A stretch of DNA of 64,000 nucleotides, taken from the NCBI RefSeq assembly GCF_029867415.1, contig NC_081185.1, positions 130,581,848-130,645,847 on the forward strand, read 5' to 3'. This DNA is from Vicia villosa. Taxonomy: Eukaryota > Streptophyta > Magnoliopsida > Fabales > Fabaceae. Under the pieces are notes generated by a model. It was not told the DNA's origin. It searched no databases and saw nothing but the letters and a program-made list of their open reading frames with translations. The position numbers and the translations under genes were made by a program. Positions 11,527-21,299 of the stretch are shown here, piece by piece (position 1 is the stretch's first letter; the number at the start of each line of letters is the position of its first letter).

Positions 11527-12408
11527 CTCTCTGTCTGTGAACTGTCCCTCACTTCCTCTTTGGTCACTTGGATCTCTCCTACAGTGGAGGTTCCAGTCTG
11601 GAAGACAAGAAGTCCTCAGGGATTCTTGATGGGTTGACACAGAGCGTGTCCTGCTAGGGTGCTGTTTTTAATTTTTGTAGTCATTTCCTCTTTGGATGAC
11701 TCTTTATGTATTTGCTAGGAATGTTTCTCATCTTGTTAAACATAGGAACCTTTTGTAATATCTTTTGATTATCAATGAAAAGTTTCTTTGCTTTTACATT
11801 CCAGTGACTCTATTTGTCGTTTTATGCATCTAATTCTTTTGAAATATTGCTTTTTGATGTTATGACAAAAAGGGGGAGAAGATAAATGATAAATGATTTG
11901 ATTAAATCTATCAGTTGCTGGGTAAAGCTCCCACATATTCCCTAACAAGAACTGCAAGTTCTATTCGGTTTAAGTGTTTTGCAGGTATAAAGAAGTGAAG
12001 AAAATCTTCAAAGCAAACACAAGAAGCAAAACCATGGAAACTGAAGCAAGCTGAGTGCTGTCAAGCTTCAGAAATCAGAAGCAAGAAAGAAGAATGAATC
12101 AGAAGCACTGATAATAGAATTTGATCTATATTTGTCTATTTGATTTGACAAAATTCTATTTGCTCTGATACATATAATGTTATGGCTCTGATACATTATT
12201 TGCTCTGATACATTATTTCAGCCTATATGGCTCTGATTCATATAATGTGTTCAAACATACATCTTATGTTCTAACTCGTTCATGCTGACTTTTGTCGTTT
12301 AGTTTTTGTTCTGTAACATTTCAGGATGTGGAGATGCTCAGATGATGCTCTGGTACATTCAACAATGTTCTGATACAAATCTAGCATGAAGTGATGTTGG
12401 TAGAAATT

Positions 12409-12745
12409 CAAAGCTCTGAAGCTATCCGAGGGAAGCAGAAATCAGAAGCTGCGAATGTTCTAAAGATCCAGAAAAACTCAAGTTCTGAAGCTGTCCTGAA
12501 TGGAAGCAGAAATCAGAAGCTGTGAATGTTCAGAAGATCAAAGAAATTCAAGTTCTGAAGCTGTCCTGAATGGAAGCAGAAATCAGAAGCTGTGAATGTT
12601 CAGAAGATCAAAGAAATTCAAGTTCTGAAGCTGTCCTAGATGGAAGCAGGAATCAGAAGCTGTGAGTGTTCTAAGGATCTAAAGAAATTCTAGTTCTGAA
12701 GCTGTCCTATGGAAGCAGAAGTCAGAAGCTATGAATTCTCTGAAG
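12409..12745 (+). repeat. About 70-bp tandem repeats, five copies (D 3' region, copy 1)
   Basis: Units share ttctgaagctgtcc, ggaagcag and atcagaagct. The two central units are identical and the outer ones diverged. The array is duplicated at 20724-21060. Confidence 0.88.
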
Positions 12746-12970
12746 ACAAGAAGCTTATATGATCGTCTCTACCGAAATAATCAGGGAAGTCTTTTATTAA
12801 AGTTCTTCGAGTATTTATTTCAGGGGGAGATTATTTATCTCAGGGGGAGATTGTTAATCTCAGGGGGAGACATATTCATATGCTTATGCTATAGCTGTGT
12901 AATTTGTCTTTTGCCGTCTGTTCTTTCTGATCGCAAATTCATATCATTTATATATGTTTTTGTCATCATC

Positions 12971-12984
12971 AAAAAGGGGGAGAT
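12971..12984 (+). promoter_or_regulatory. Polypurine tract before the middle D LTR
   Basis: The run aaaaagggggagat directly precedes the LTR TG. Here it lies left of what functions as the 5' LTR of the following unit, which shows that the LTR is shared between two tandem units. Confidence 0.85.
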
Positions 12985-13566
12985 TGTTAGAACAAGATTT
13001 GTTCTGATCAATTATCTTAGTTTTGATGATAACAATAATATGAATTTTGCTTAAGATAATATGGTACTCTAATCCAATGCAATTTCCCTTTCAGGAAATA
13101 TATAAAGAGTACGCATAATTCAGCGCTCAGAAGCTTTGTCTCAAAGGGTTCAGCATGCAACATCAGAACATGGTCTGGCAAGACATCAGAAGATGGTCGA
13201 AGCAGAATCAGAACATGGGTCTATGGAAGCATCAGAAGAACAAGAGATCAGAAGCACTGAAGCTCAGAAGATGGTATCACGCTCAGAAGCACTTCAAGGT
13301 CAGAAGATCAGAAGATGCTATGCACCAAGCTGTTTGACTCTGATGATATTCAAACATTATATTCACAAACATCAGATCAGAAGGAAGTACAAGTGGCAGG
13401 CTACGCTGACTGACAAAAGGAACGTTAAAAGCTATTAAAGGCTACGTCAGTAGACACAGCGTGAACAAGGCTCGAGGTAGTTGACAAAAGCGTATAACAT
13501 TAAATGCGATGCTGTACGGAACACGCAAAGCATTAAATGCATTCAACGGTCATCTTCTCCAACGCC

Positions 13567-13574
13567 TATAAATA
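13567..13574 (+). promoter_or_regulatory. TATA box of middle D LTR
   Basis: The motif tataaata in the LTR is the likely core promoter for D genomic RNA. The same motif occurs in the right LTR at 21882-21889. Confidence 0.65.
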
Positions 13575-13806
13575 TGAAGTTCTGATGAGAAGCAAGGTTA
13601 ACGATCCTGAACAATATAATTCAAATTAACTTGCTGAAACTCTGCTCAAATCCAAAGCTCAGAATCTTCATCTTCATCAAAGCTCACTACATTGCTTTTG
13701 TAATATTTTAGTGAGATTAAGCTTAAACGATTAAGAGAAATATCACAGTTGTGATTATCGCTTTTAGAAGCATTTGTAAACTCTTGAATTGATTACATTA
13801 AGTTGT

Positions 13807-13990
13807 AAGGAACTAGAGTGATCGTGTTGATCAGAATACTCTAGGAAGTCTTAGGAGTGAACTAAGCAGATTGTAACTAGAGTGATCGTGTTGATCAGTA
13901 GACTCTAGAAAAGTCTTAGAGGGTATATAAGCAGTTGTTCCTGGAGTGATCAGTGTGTGATCAGAAGACTCTGGAAGACTTAGTTGCGGA
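13807..13990 (+). repeat. Three roughly 64-bp LTR repeats with inverted-repeat cores
   Basis: Units begin at about 13811, 13876 and 13940 and carry ctagagtgatc...actctag style inverted repeats around gatcgtgttgatc. The copy in the right LTR is at about 22122-22305. Confidence 0.75.
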
Positions 13991-14194
13991 CTAAGTGGAA
14001 AACCATTGTAATCCGTGCGATTAGTGGATTAAATCCTCAGTTGAGGTAAATCATCTCTGCGGGGGTGGACTGGAGTAGTTTAGTTAACAACGAACCAGGA
14101 TAAAAATAACTGTGCAATTTATTTTTATCTGTCAAGTTTTTAAAGCTACACTTATTCAAACCCCCCCTTTCTAAGTGTTTTTCTATCCTTCAAT

Positions 14195-14206
14195 TGGCAT
14201 CAGAGC
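14195..14206 (+). promoter_or_regulatory. Primer binding site of element D
   Basis: The sequence tggcatcagagc lies two bases after the LTR end and is of the initiator-Met tRNA type. Confidence 0.88.
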
Positions 14207-14278
14207 GCCGGTTCTAAGGTGCAAGCACTTAACCGTGTTTAGAAAAGATTCAGGAAGAGAAAAACGCTTCTGTAAAAG

Positions 14279-16192
14279 ATGGTTGATGAAAGTGAAAAGA
14301 CTACATCTACATCTGGCTCTGCTGAGCAATACAACGGTAACAATGGTTATACTAGACCGCCGGTATTTGATGGTGAAAACTTTGAATACTTGAAAGATAA
14401 ACTGGAAAGTTACTTTCTGGGTCTAGATGGTGATCTATGGGATCTTCTGATGGATGGTTACAAACATCCTGTAAATGCCAGAGGCGTAAGGCTGACAAGG
14501 CAAGAAATGGATGATGATCAGAAAAAGCTTTTCAGGAATCATCATAAATGCAGAACTGTTTTGCTGAATGCTATCTCTCATGCTGAGTATGAGAAGATAT
14601 CTAACAGGGAAACGGCCTATGACATATATAAGTCCTTGAAAATGACTCATGAAGGAAATGCTCAAGTCAAGGAGACTAAAGCTCTAGCTTTAATCCAGAA
14701 GTATGAAGCCTTCAAGATGGAGGATGATGAAGACATTGAAAAGATGTTTTCAAGATTTCAAACTCTTACTGCTGGATTGAGAGTTCTTGACAAGGGATAC
14801 ACCAAGGCTGATCACGTAAAGAAGATCATCAGAAGCTTACCCAGAAGATGGGGTCCTATGGTGACTGCATTCAAGATTGCAAAGAATCTGAATGAAGTTT
14901 CTCTGGAAGAGCTTATCAGTGCCTTGAGGAGTCATGAAATAGAGCTGGACGCAAATGAGCCTCAAAAGAAAGGTAAGTCTATTGCATTAAAATCCAATAT
15001 CAAGAAATGCACTAACGCTTTTCAGGCTAGAGAAGAAGATCCTGAAGAATCAGAATCTGAAGAAGAAGATGAACTGTCCCTGATCTCCAGAAGGCTAAAT
15101 CAACTCTGGATGACCAAGCAAAGGAAGTTCAGAGGCTTCAGAAGTTCAAAGAAATTTGAACGTGGAGAATCTTCTGATGATAGAAGATTTGACAAGAAGA
15201 AGGTCATGTGCTATGAATGCAATGAGCCTGGACACTACAAGAATGAATGTCCAAATCTTCAGAAGGAAAATCCCAAGAAGAAGTTTCATAAGAAGAAAAG
15301 TCTTATGGCAACCTGGGATGAGTCAGAAGATGATTCAGACTCTGAAGATGAGCAGGCTAACTGTGCGCTGATGGCGACAGAAGATGACGGATCAGAATCT
15401 ACATCAGAATCAGATTCTGAAGAGGTATTTTCTGAACTTACTAGAGATGAGTTAGTTTCCGGTCTAACTGAACTTCTGGAACTCAAGTCTCAGATTAGTC
15501 TCAAATACAAAAAGCTGAAAAAGCAATTTGAATTTGAAACAAAGAAGCTTGAGTTGGAGAATTCTGAATTAAAAGAAAAACTTTTAAAATTATCCAATAA
15601 TGTTGGATCTCCTTCTGCTTCAGAACAATCCACTCCCAGTCTAAACCATATTCTGAAAGAATATGATTTAAGTTTCAGGAAGTTCTTATCTAGAAGTATT
15701 GGCAGAAGTCAGCTAGCTTCTATGATATATGCTGTGTCTGGAAACAAAAGAGTAGGCATTGGTTTTGAGGGTGAAACCCCATACAAACTTGAACCTGTTG
15801 ATGAAATGAAAATTTCATACAAGCCATTGTATGATCAGTTCAAGTATGGCCACTCCCATGATATTAGGCACACTTCACATGCTCAAAGTTTTCACATAAC
15901 ACACACCAAAAAGCATGTGACACAACCTAGGAAATATCATGAAACTCACATTAAGAATTATCATGCTGTTCCTCCTATTGCTTACAATGTTAAACCCAAG
16001 TTCAATCAGAACTTGAGAAAATCTAACAAGAAAGGACCCAAGAAAATGTGGGTACCTAAGGATAAGATTATTCCTATTGCAGATATCCTTGACTGCAAAA
16101 AGGACAAAGCACAACATGTCATGGTACCTGGACTCTGGATGCTCGCGACACATGACAGGAAGAAGGTCTATGTTCCAAGACCTGGTGCTTAA
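14279..16192 (+). CDS. D Gag polyprotein, intact 637 codons
   Basis: Structural protein of the cytoplasmic virus-like particle; it binds and packages the RNA. The ATG at 14279 is the first in a long frame, 73 nt after the PBS. Order: Gag/UBN2 domain (about residues 20-230, with the PPVFDGENFEY and LPRRWGPMVTAFKIAKNLNE blocks), an acidic Ser/Glu stretch (about 250-270), a CCHC zinc knuckle CYECNEPGHYKNEC (residues 311-324), a second acidic Ser/Asp-rich stretch, a coiled-coil-like Lys/Glu/Leu segment (about 395-445), and a His/Lys-rich tail. The last 38 codons overlap the pol frame and encode a different tail from pol. This is the only long intact ORF in the SIRE stack. Whether it is expressed cannot be seen from sequence. 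Confidence 0.92.
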   Translation: MVDESEKTTSTSGSAEQYNGNNGYTRPPVFDGENFEYLKDKLESYFLGLDGDLWDLLMDGYKHPVNARGVRLTRQEMDDDQKKLFRNHHKCRTVLLNAISHAEYEKISNRETAYDIYKSLKMTHEGNAQVKETKALALIQKYEAFKMEDDEDIEKMFSRFQTLTAGLRVLDKGYTKADHVKKIIRSLPRRWGPMVTAFKIAKNLNEVSLEELISALRSHEIELDANEPQKKGKSIALKSNIKKCTNAFQAREEDPEESESEEEDELSLISRRLNQLWMTKQRKFRGFRSSKKFERGESSDDRRFDKKKVMCYECNEPGHYKNECPNLQKENPKKKFHKKKSLMATWDESEDDSDSEDEQANCALMATEDDGSESTSESDSEEVFSELTRDELVSGLTELLELKSQISLKYKKLKKQFEFETKKLELENSELKEKLLKLSNNVGSPSASEQSTPSLNHILKEYDLSFRKFLSRSIGRSQLASMIYAVSGNKRVGIGFEGETPYKLEPVDEMKISYKPLYDQFKYGHSHDIRHTSHAQSFHITHTKKHVTQPRKYHETHIKNYHAVPPIAYNVKPKFNQNLRKSNKKGPKKMWVPKDKIIPIADILDCKKDKAQHVMVPGLWMLATHDRKKVYVPRPGA

Positions 16193-19147
16193 GTCTGGAG
16201 GAGAAGTCAAGTTTGGAGGAGATCAGAAGGGCAAGATAATTGGCTCTGGAACTATAAAGTCTGGTAACTCTCCTTCCATTTCTAATGTACTTCTTGTAGA
16301 AGGATTAACACATAATCTCTTATCTATCAGTCAATTGAGTGACAATGGTTATGATATAATCTTTAATCAAGAGTCTTGCAAGGCTGTAAATCAGAAGGAT
16401 GGCTCAATCCTATTTACAGGCAAGAGGAAGAACAACATTTATAAGACAGATCTGCAAGATCTTATGAGTCAGAAGGTGACTTGTCTTATGTCTGTTTCTG
16501 AAGAGCAGTGGGTCTGGCACAGAAGATTAGGTCATGCTAGTTTGAGAAAGATTTCTCAGATTAACAATCTGAATCTGGTCAGAGGACTCCCTAATCTGAA
16601 ATTCAAATCAGATGCTCTTTGTGAAGCATGTCAGAAGGGCAAGTTCTCCAAACCTGCATTCAAGTCCAAGAATGTTGTTTCTACCTCAAGGCCATTAGAA
16701 CTCTTGCACATTGATCTGTTTGGCCCAGTCAAAACAGCATCTGTCGGAGGGAAGAAATATGGATTAGTCATCGTAGATGATTATAGCCGCTGGACATGGG
16801 TAAAATTCTTAAAACACAAGGATGAGACTCATTCAGTGTTCTTTGATTTCTGCATTCAGATTCAATCTGAAAAAGAGTGTAAAATCATAAAGGTTAGAAG
16901 TGATCATGGTGGTGAATTTGAGAACAGATCCTTTGAAGAGTTCTTCAAAGAAAATGGTATTGCCCATGATTTCTCTTGTCCTAGAACTCCACAGCAAAAT
17001 GGGGTTGTAGAACGAAAGAATAGGACTCTGCAAGAAATGGCCAGAACCATGATCAATGAAACCAATATGGCTAAGCATTTCTGGGCAGAAGCAATAAACA
17101 CTGCATGCTATATTCAGAATAGAATCTCTATCAGACCTCTTCTAAATAAGACTCCCTATGAATTGTGGAAGAATAGAAAGCCCAACATTTCATATTTCCA
17201 TCCTTTTGGATGTGTATGCTTTATTCTGAACACTAAAGATCATCTTGGTAAGTTTGATTCCAAAGCTCAAAAATGTTTCCTTCTTGGATATTCTGAACGC
17301 TCAAAAGGCTACAGAGTATACAATACTGAAACATTGATTGTAGAAGAATCAATCAATATCAGGTTTGATGATAAGCTTGGTTCTGAAAAACCAAAGCAGT
17401 TTGATAATTTTGCAGATTGTGATATTGATATATCAGAAGTTGTTGAGCCAAGAAGCAACGCATCAGAAGCAGAGCTCCTCAGAAGCAAAGAATCTGAAGA
17501 TCAAGTGTCAGCTTCTCTGGAGGATCTAAGCATTTCTGAAGAACCATCTATCAGAAGATCATCCAGACTCATCTCTGGTCATTCAGAAGATGTCATTCTT
17601 GGAAAGAAGGATGATCCAATCAGAACAAGAGCATTCCTTAAGAACAATGCAGACTGTCAATTAGGTCTTGTATCTTTGATCGAGCCAACTTCTGTTGATC
17701 ATGCTCTAGAAGATCCAGACTGGATAATTGCTATGCAAGAAGAACTGAATCAGTTTACAAGGAATGATGTTTGGGATCTTGTTCCTAGACCAGTTGGATT
17801 CAATATAATTGGTACAAAATGGGTCTTCAGAAACAAGCTCAGTGAGAAAGGTGAAGTGGTAAGGAACAAAGCCAGACTGGTGGCTCAGGGGTATAGTCAG
17901 CAAGAAGGGATTGATTATACAGAAACCTTTGCACCAGTGGCCAGGTTAGAATCTATTCGTCTATTAATTTCATTTGCCACTCAACATAACATCACTCTTT
18001 ATCAGATGGATGTTAAGAGTGCCTTCTTAAATGGTTATATAGATGAAGAAGTCTATGTCCATCAACCTCCTGGTTTTGAAGACTCTATGTCTCCTAATCA
18101 TGTTTTTAAACTTAAGAAATCATTGTATGGATTGAAACAGGCTCCCAGAGCTTGGTATGAACGCTTAAGTTCTTTCCTTCTAGATAATGGTTTCACTAGA
18201 GGAAAAGTGGACACTACTCTCTTTTGTAAAACCTTTAAAAGGGATATTTTAATTTGTCAAATATATGTAGATGATATTATTTTTGGAACATCTAATGCTA
18301 CACTTGGAAAGGAGTTTGCTGAGTCTATGCAGGCTGAGTTTGAAATGAGCATGATGGGAGAACTCAAGTATTTCCTCGGAATACAAATAAATCAAACATC
18401 AGAAGGAACGTATGTTCACCAAACCAAGTATGTGAAGGAACTTCTGAAGAAGTTTAATCTTCTAGACTGCAAAGAAGCCAAAACTCCTATGCATCCAACA
18501 TGCATCCTAGGTAAGGATGAGGTAAGTAAGAAGGTAGATCAGAAGTTATACAGAGGTATGATTGGATCTCTTCTATATCTGACTGCTTCTAGACCTGACA
18601 TTCTGTTCAGTGTTTGTTTGTGTGCTAGATTCCAATCAGATCCTAGAGAATCTCATTTAACTGCTGTTAAGAGAATTCTAAGGTATCTGAAAGGTACTAC
18701 TAATGTTGGCTTAGTTTACAGAAAATCTAAAGAATACAACTTAGTAGGATTCTTGGAAGTCATTTGATCTCTTGGTATAGCAAGAAGCAAGCAACTATTG
18801 CTCTATCAACAACAGAAGCAGAATATGTCGCTGCCGCTGGTTGTAGTACACAGATGCTCTGGATGAAGAGTCAGTTAGAAGATTATCAGATATTTGAGAG
18901 TAACATTCCTATATTCTGTGATAATACTTCTGCTATATGTTTATCTAAGAATCCTATTCTTCATTCAAAAGCTAAACATATTGAGATAAAACATCATTTC
19001 ATAAGGGACTATGTTCAGAAGGGTGTTATATCTTTAAACTTTGTTGATACAGACCATCAATGGGCTGATATCTTTACAAAACCCCTGGCTGAAGATAGGT
19101 TTAAGTTCATTCTGAAGAACATCAGTATGGATTTATGCCCAGAATGA
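16077..19147 (+). pseudogene. D Pol polyprotein: protease, integrase, RT, RNase H (RNase H broken)
   Basis: The pol frame is +1 relative to gag and overlaps it at 16077-16192. The ATG at 16077 need not be the true start. Domains: aspartic protease LDSGCSRHMTG (about 16128-16160); GAG-pre-integrase WHRRLGH with the CEACQKGK pair; integrase core with HIDLFGP, RSDHGGEFEN and VVERKNRT as the D, D, E positions; RVT_2 with [28 protein letters not shown] and catalytic YVDDIIFG (about 18265-18290). The frame is open for 896 codons to 18767. There, compared with the homologous part of B, about 64 nt are missing at the start of RNase H, removing the first catalytic Asp segment and shifting the frame. 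The rest of RNase H continues from 18764 to 19147 ([23 protein letters not shown]). Confidence 0.9.
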
Positions 19148-19280
19148 GAAGATGAGAAGTTCTTATGTATGAGTAACTTCTGAAATGAAAATGGATTATT
19201 TTTTATATATCAGAAGTTCTGATTGAAATCTTTTAGAAATTATGATTCGGTTATTACTAACGTTTCATTGTCTAAGTTGA
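19148..19280 (+). other. D spacer between pol and the duplicated 3' region
   Basis: AT-rich non-coding sequence immediately after the pol stop. Unlike everything after 19281, it has no copy at the left junction (10965). Confidence 0.6.
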
Positions 19281-19652
19281 TTCAGAACCTCTTTTAAAGC
19301 AAAACAGCTGTTACGTTTTTATCTCGGGATGGTAAACCTGTCGTTACTATTCATGGATAAGCGCGCGTGCAGTTGAAGGGACGCCGACCATAGGTAACTG
19401 TGCTAGTCACCTCATTTGTCTTTATTATCTCTCCTCACGTCACGTAACATTAAATGCTTTTCATCATTCGTTTCATTTTATTTTCTTTTAAATACTCTTC
19501 AAACTCTTCTCTTTCCCTCTCATCTCTCTCTATCTCTTTGCATTCCTCATCAAGTTTTTCTCTCTCTCTTTTTTCGTCTCTTGCTCAAACAATTTTTTTT
19601 TAAAATACTCCTAGCTCAAACCTAGCGTTCACCCTAAGCCTGTTGAAGATCT

Positions 19653-19841
19653 ATGACTCAAAGGCGACAGATCTCTGCATTTCTCGGGATGGCTCTCCTA
19701 ATACCTCTCAAGTCAGACCTCTTCTTTGATGTTGTTATCAACTTTCACCCAAAGACAGAAGACTTTCTTGAGTTATGGGAGGAGGTTAAGAATGATATTC
19801 TTAACTTCTATGTTGAGGGAAAGCCCCGTTTGCAACATTAG
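19653..19841 (+). pseudogene. Short 3' ORF of element D (copy 2)
   Basis: 62 codons, same as 11338-11526 except one Thr/Ala change. It lies about 500 nt after the pol stop. Unknown remnant of an extra 3' ORF. No domain recognised. Confidence 0.4.
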
Positions 19842-20723
19842 CTCTCTGTCTGTGAACTGTCCCTCACTTCCTCTTTGGTCACTTGGATCTCTCCTACAGT
19901 GGAGGTTCCAGTCTGGAAGACAAGAAGTCCTCAGGGATTCTTGATGGGTTGACACAGAGCGTGTCCTGCTAGGGTGCTGTTTTTAATTTTTGTAGTCATT
20001 TCCTCTTTGGATGACTCTTTATGTATTTGCTAGGAATGTTTCTCATCTTGTTAAACATAGGAACCTTTTGTAATATCTTTTGATTATCAATGAAAAGTTT
20101 CTTTGCTTTTACATTCCAGTGACTCTATTTGTCGTTTTATGCATCTAATTCTTTTGAAATATTGCTTTTTGATGTTATGACAAAAAGGGGGAGAAGATAA
20201 ATGATAAATGATTTGATTAAATCTATCAGTTGCTGGGTAAAGCTCCCACATATTCCCTAACAAGAACTGCAAGTTCTATTCGGTTTAAGTGTTTTGCAGG
20301 TATAAAGAAGTGAAGAAAATCTTCAAAGCAAACACAAGAAGCAAAACCATGGAAACTGAAGCAAGCTGAGTGCTGTCAAGCTTCAGAAATCAGAAGCAAG
20401 AAAGAAGAATGAATCAGAAGCACTGATAATAGAATTTGATCTATATTTGTCTATTTGATTTGACAAAATTCTATTTGCTCTGATACATATAATGTTATGG
20501 CTCTGATACATTATTTGCTCTGATACATTATTTCAGCCTATATGGCTCTGATTCATATAATGTGTTCAAACATACATCTTATGTTCTAACTCGTTCATGC
20601 TGACTTTTGTCGTTTAGTTTTTGTTCTGTAACATTTCAGGATGTGGAGATGCTCAGATGATGCTCTGGTACATTCAACAATGTTCTGATACAAATCTAGC
20701 ATGAAGTGATGTTGGTAGAAATT

Positions 20724-21060
20724 CAAAGCTCTGAAGCTATCCGAGGGAAGCAGAAATCAGAAGCTGCGAATGTTCTAAAGATCCAGAAAAACTCAAGTTC
20801 TGAAGCTGTCCTGAATGGAAGCAGAAATCAGAAGCTGTGAATGTTCAGAAGATCAAAGAAATTCAAGTTCTGAAGCTGTCCTGAATGGAAGCAGAAATCA
20901 GAAGCTGTGAATGTTCAGAAGATCAAAGAAATTCAAGTTCTGAAGCTGTCCTAGATGGAAGCAGGAATCAGAAGCTGTGAGTGTTCTAAGGATCTAAAGA
21001 AATTCTAGTTCTGAAGCTGTCCTATGGAAGCAGAAGTCAGAAGCTATGAATTCTCTGAAG
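20724..21060 (+). repeat. About 70-bp tandem repeats, five copies (D 3' region, copy 2)
   Basis: Same array as 12409-12745, with the same unit order and copy number, showing the duplication post-dates the expansion. Confidence 0.88.
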
Positions 21061-21299
21061 ACAAGAAGCTTATATGATCGTCTCTACCGAAATAATCAGG
21101 GAAGTCTTTTATTAAAGTTCTTCGAGTATTTATTTCAGGGGGAGATTATTTATCTCAGGGGGAGATTGTTAATCTCAGGGGGAGACATATTCATATGCTT
21201 ATGCTATAGCTGTGTAATTTGTCTTTTGCCGTCTGTTCTTTCTGATCGCAAATTCTTATCATTTATATATGTTTTTGTCATCATCAAAAAGGGGGAGAT

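Larger units (their letters stand above)
10966..12984 (+). repeat. D 3' internal region, first copy
   Basis: This copy is non-coding except for the short ORF listed separately. It holds a CT-rich, promoter-like stretch (about 11160-11240), an internal polypurine-like tract aaaaagggggagaa (about 11867-11880), five roughly 70-bp repeats (12409-12745), three 'cagggggaga' tracts (12822-12870) and the polypurine tract at 12971-12984. The second copy is at 19281-21299. Confidence 0.88.
12985..14192 (+). repeat. Middle (shared) LTR of element D, 1208 bp
   Basis: It begins TGTTAGAAC and ends CTTCA, preceded by a polypurine tract and followed by a PBS, so it is at once a 3' LTR of the left unit and a 5' LTR of the right one. 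It contains a TATA box (13567-13574) and three direct repeats with inverted-repeat cores (13807-13990). Two differences from 21300-22507 were seen. Confidence 0.92.
19281..21299 (+). repeat. D 3' internal region, second copy
   Basis: Nearly identical to 10966-12984, with about two differences seen. It contains the short ORF 19653-19841, the 70-bp repeats (20724-21060), an internal purine tract near 20182-20195, and the polypurine tract at 21286-21299. Confidence 0.9.

Noticed and set aside
13136..13438. 100-codon ORF with many Gln, Glu and Ser, duplicated at 21451-21753
   Set aside because: Lies entirely in the D LTR around tcagaagca repeats, upstream of the TATA box; typical fortuitous LTR frame.
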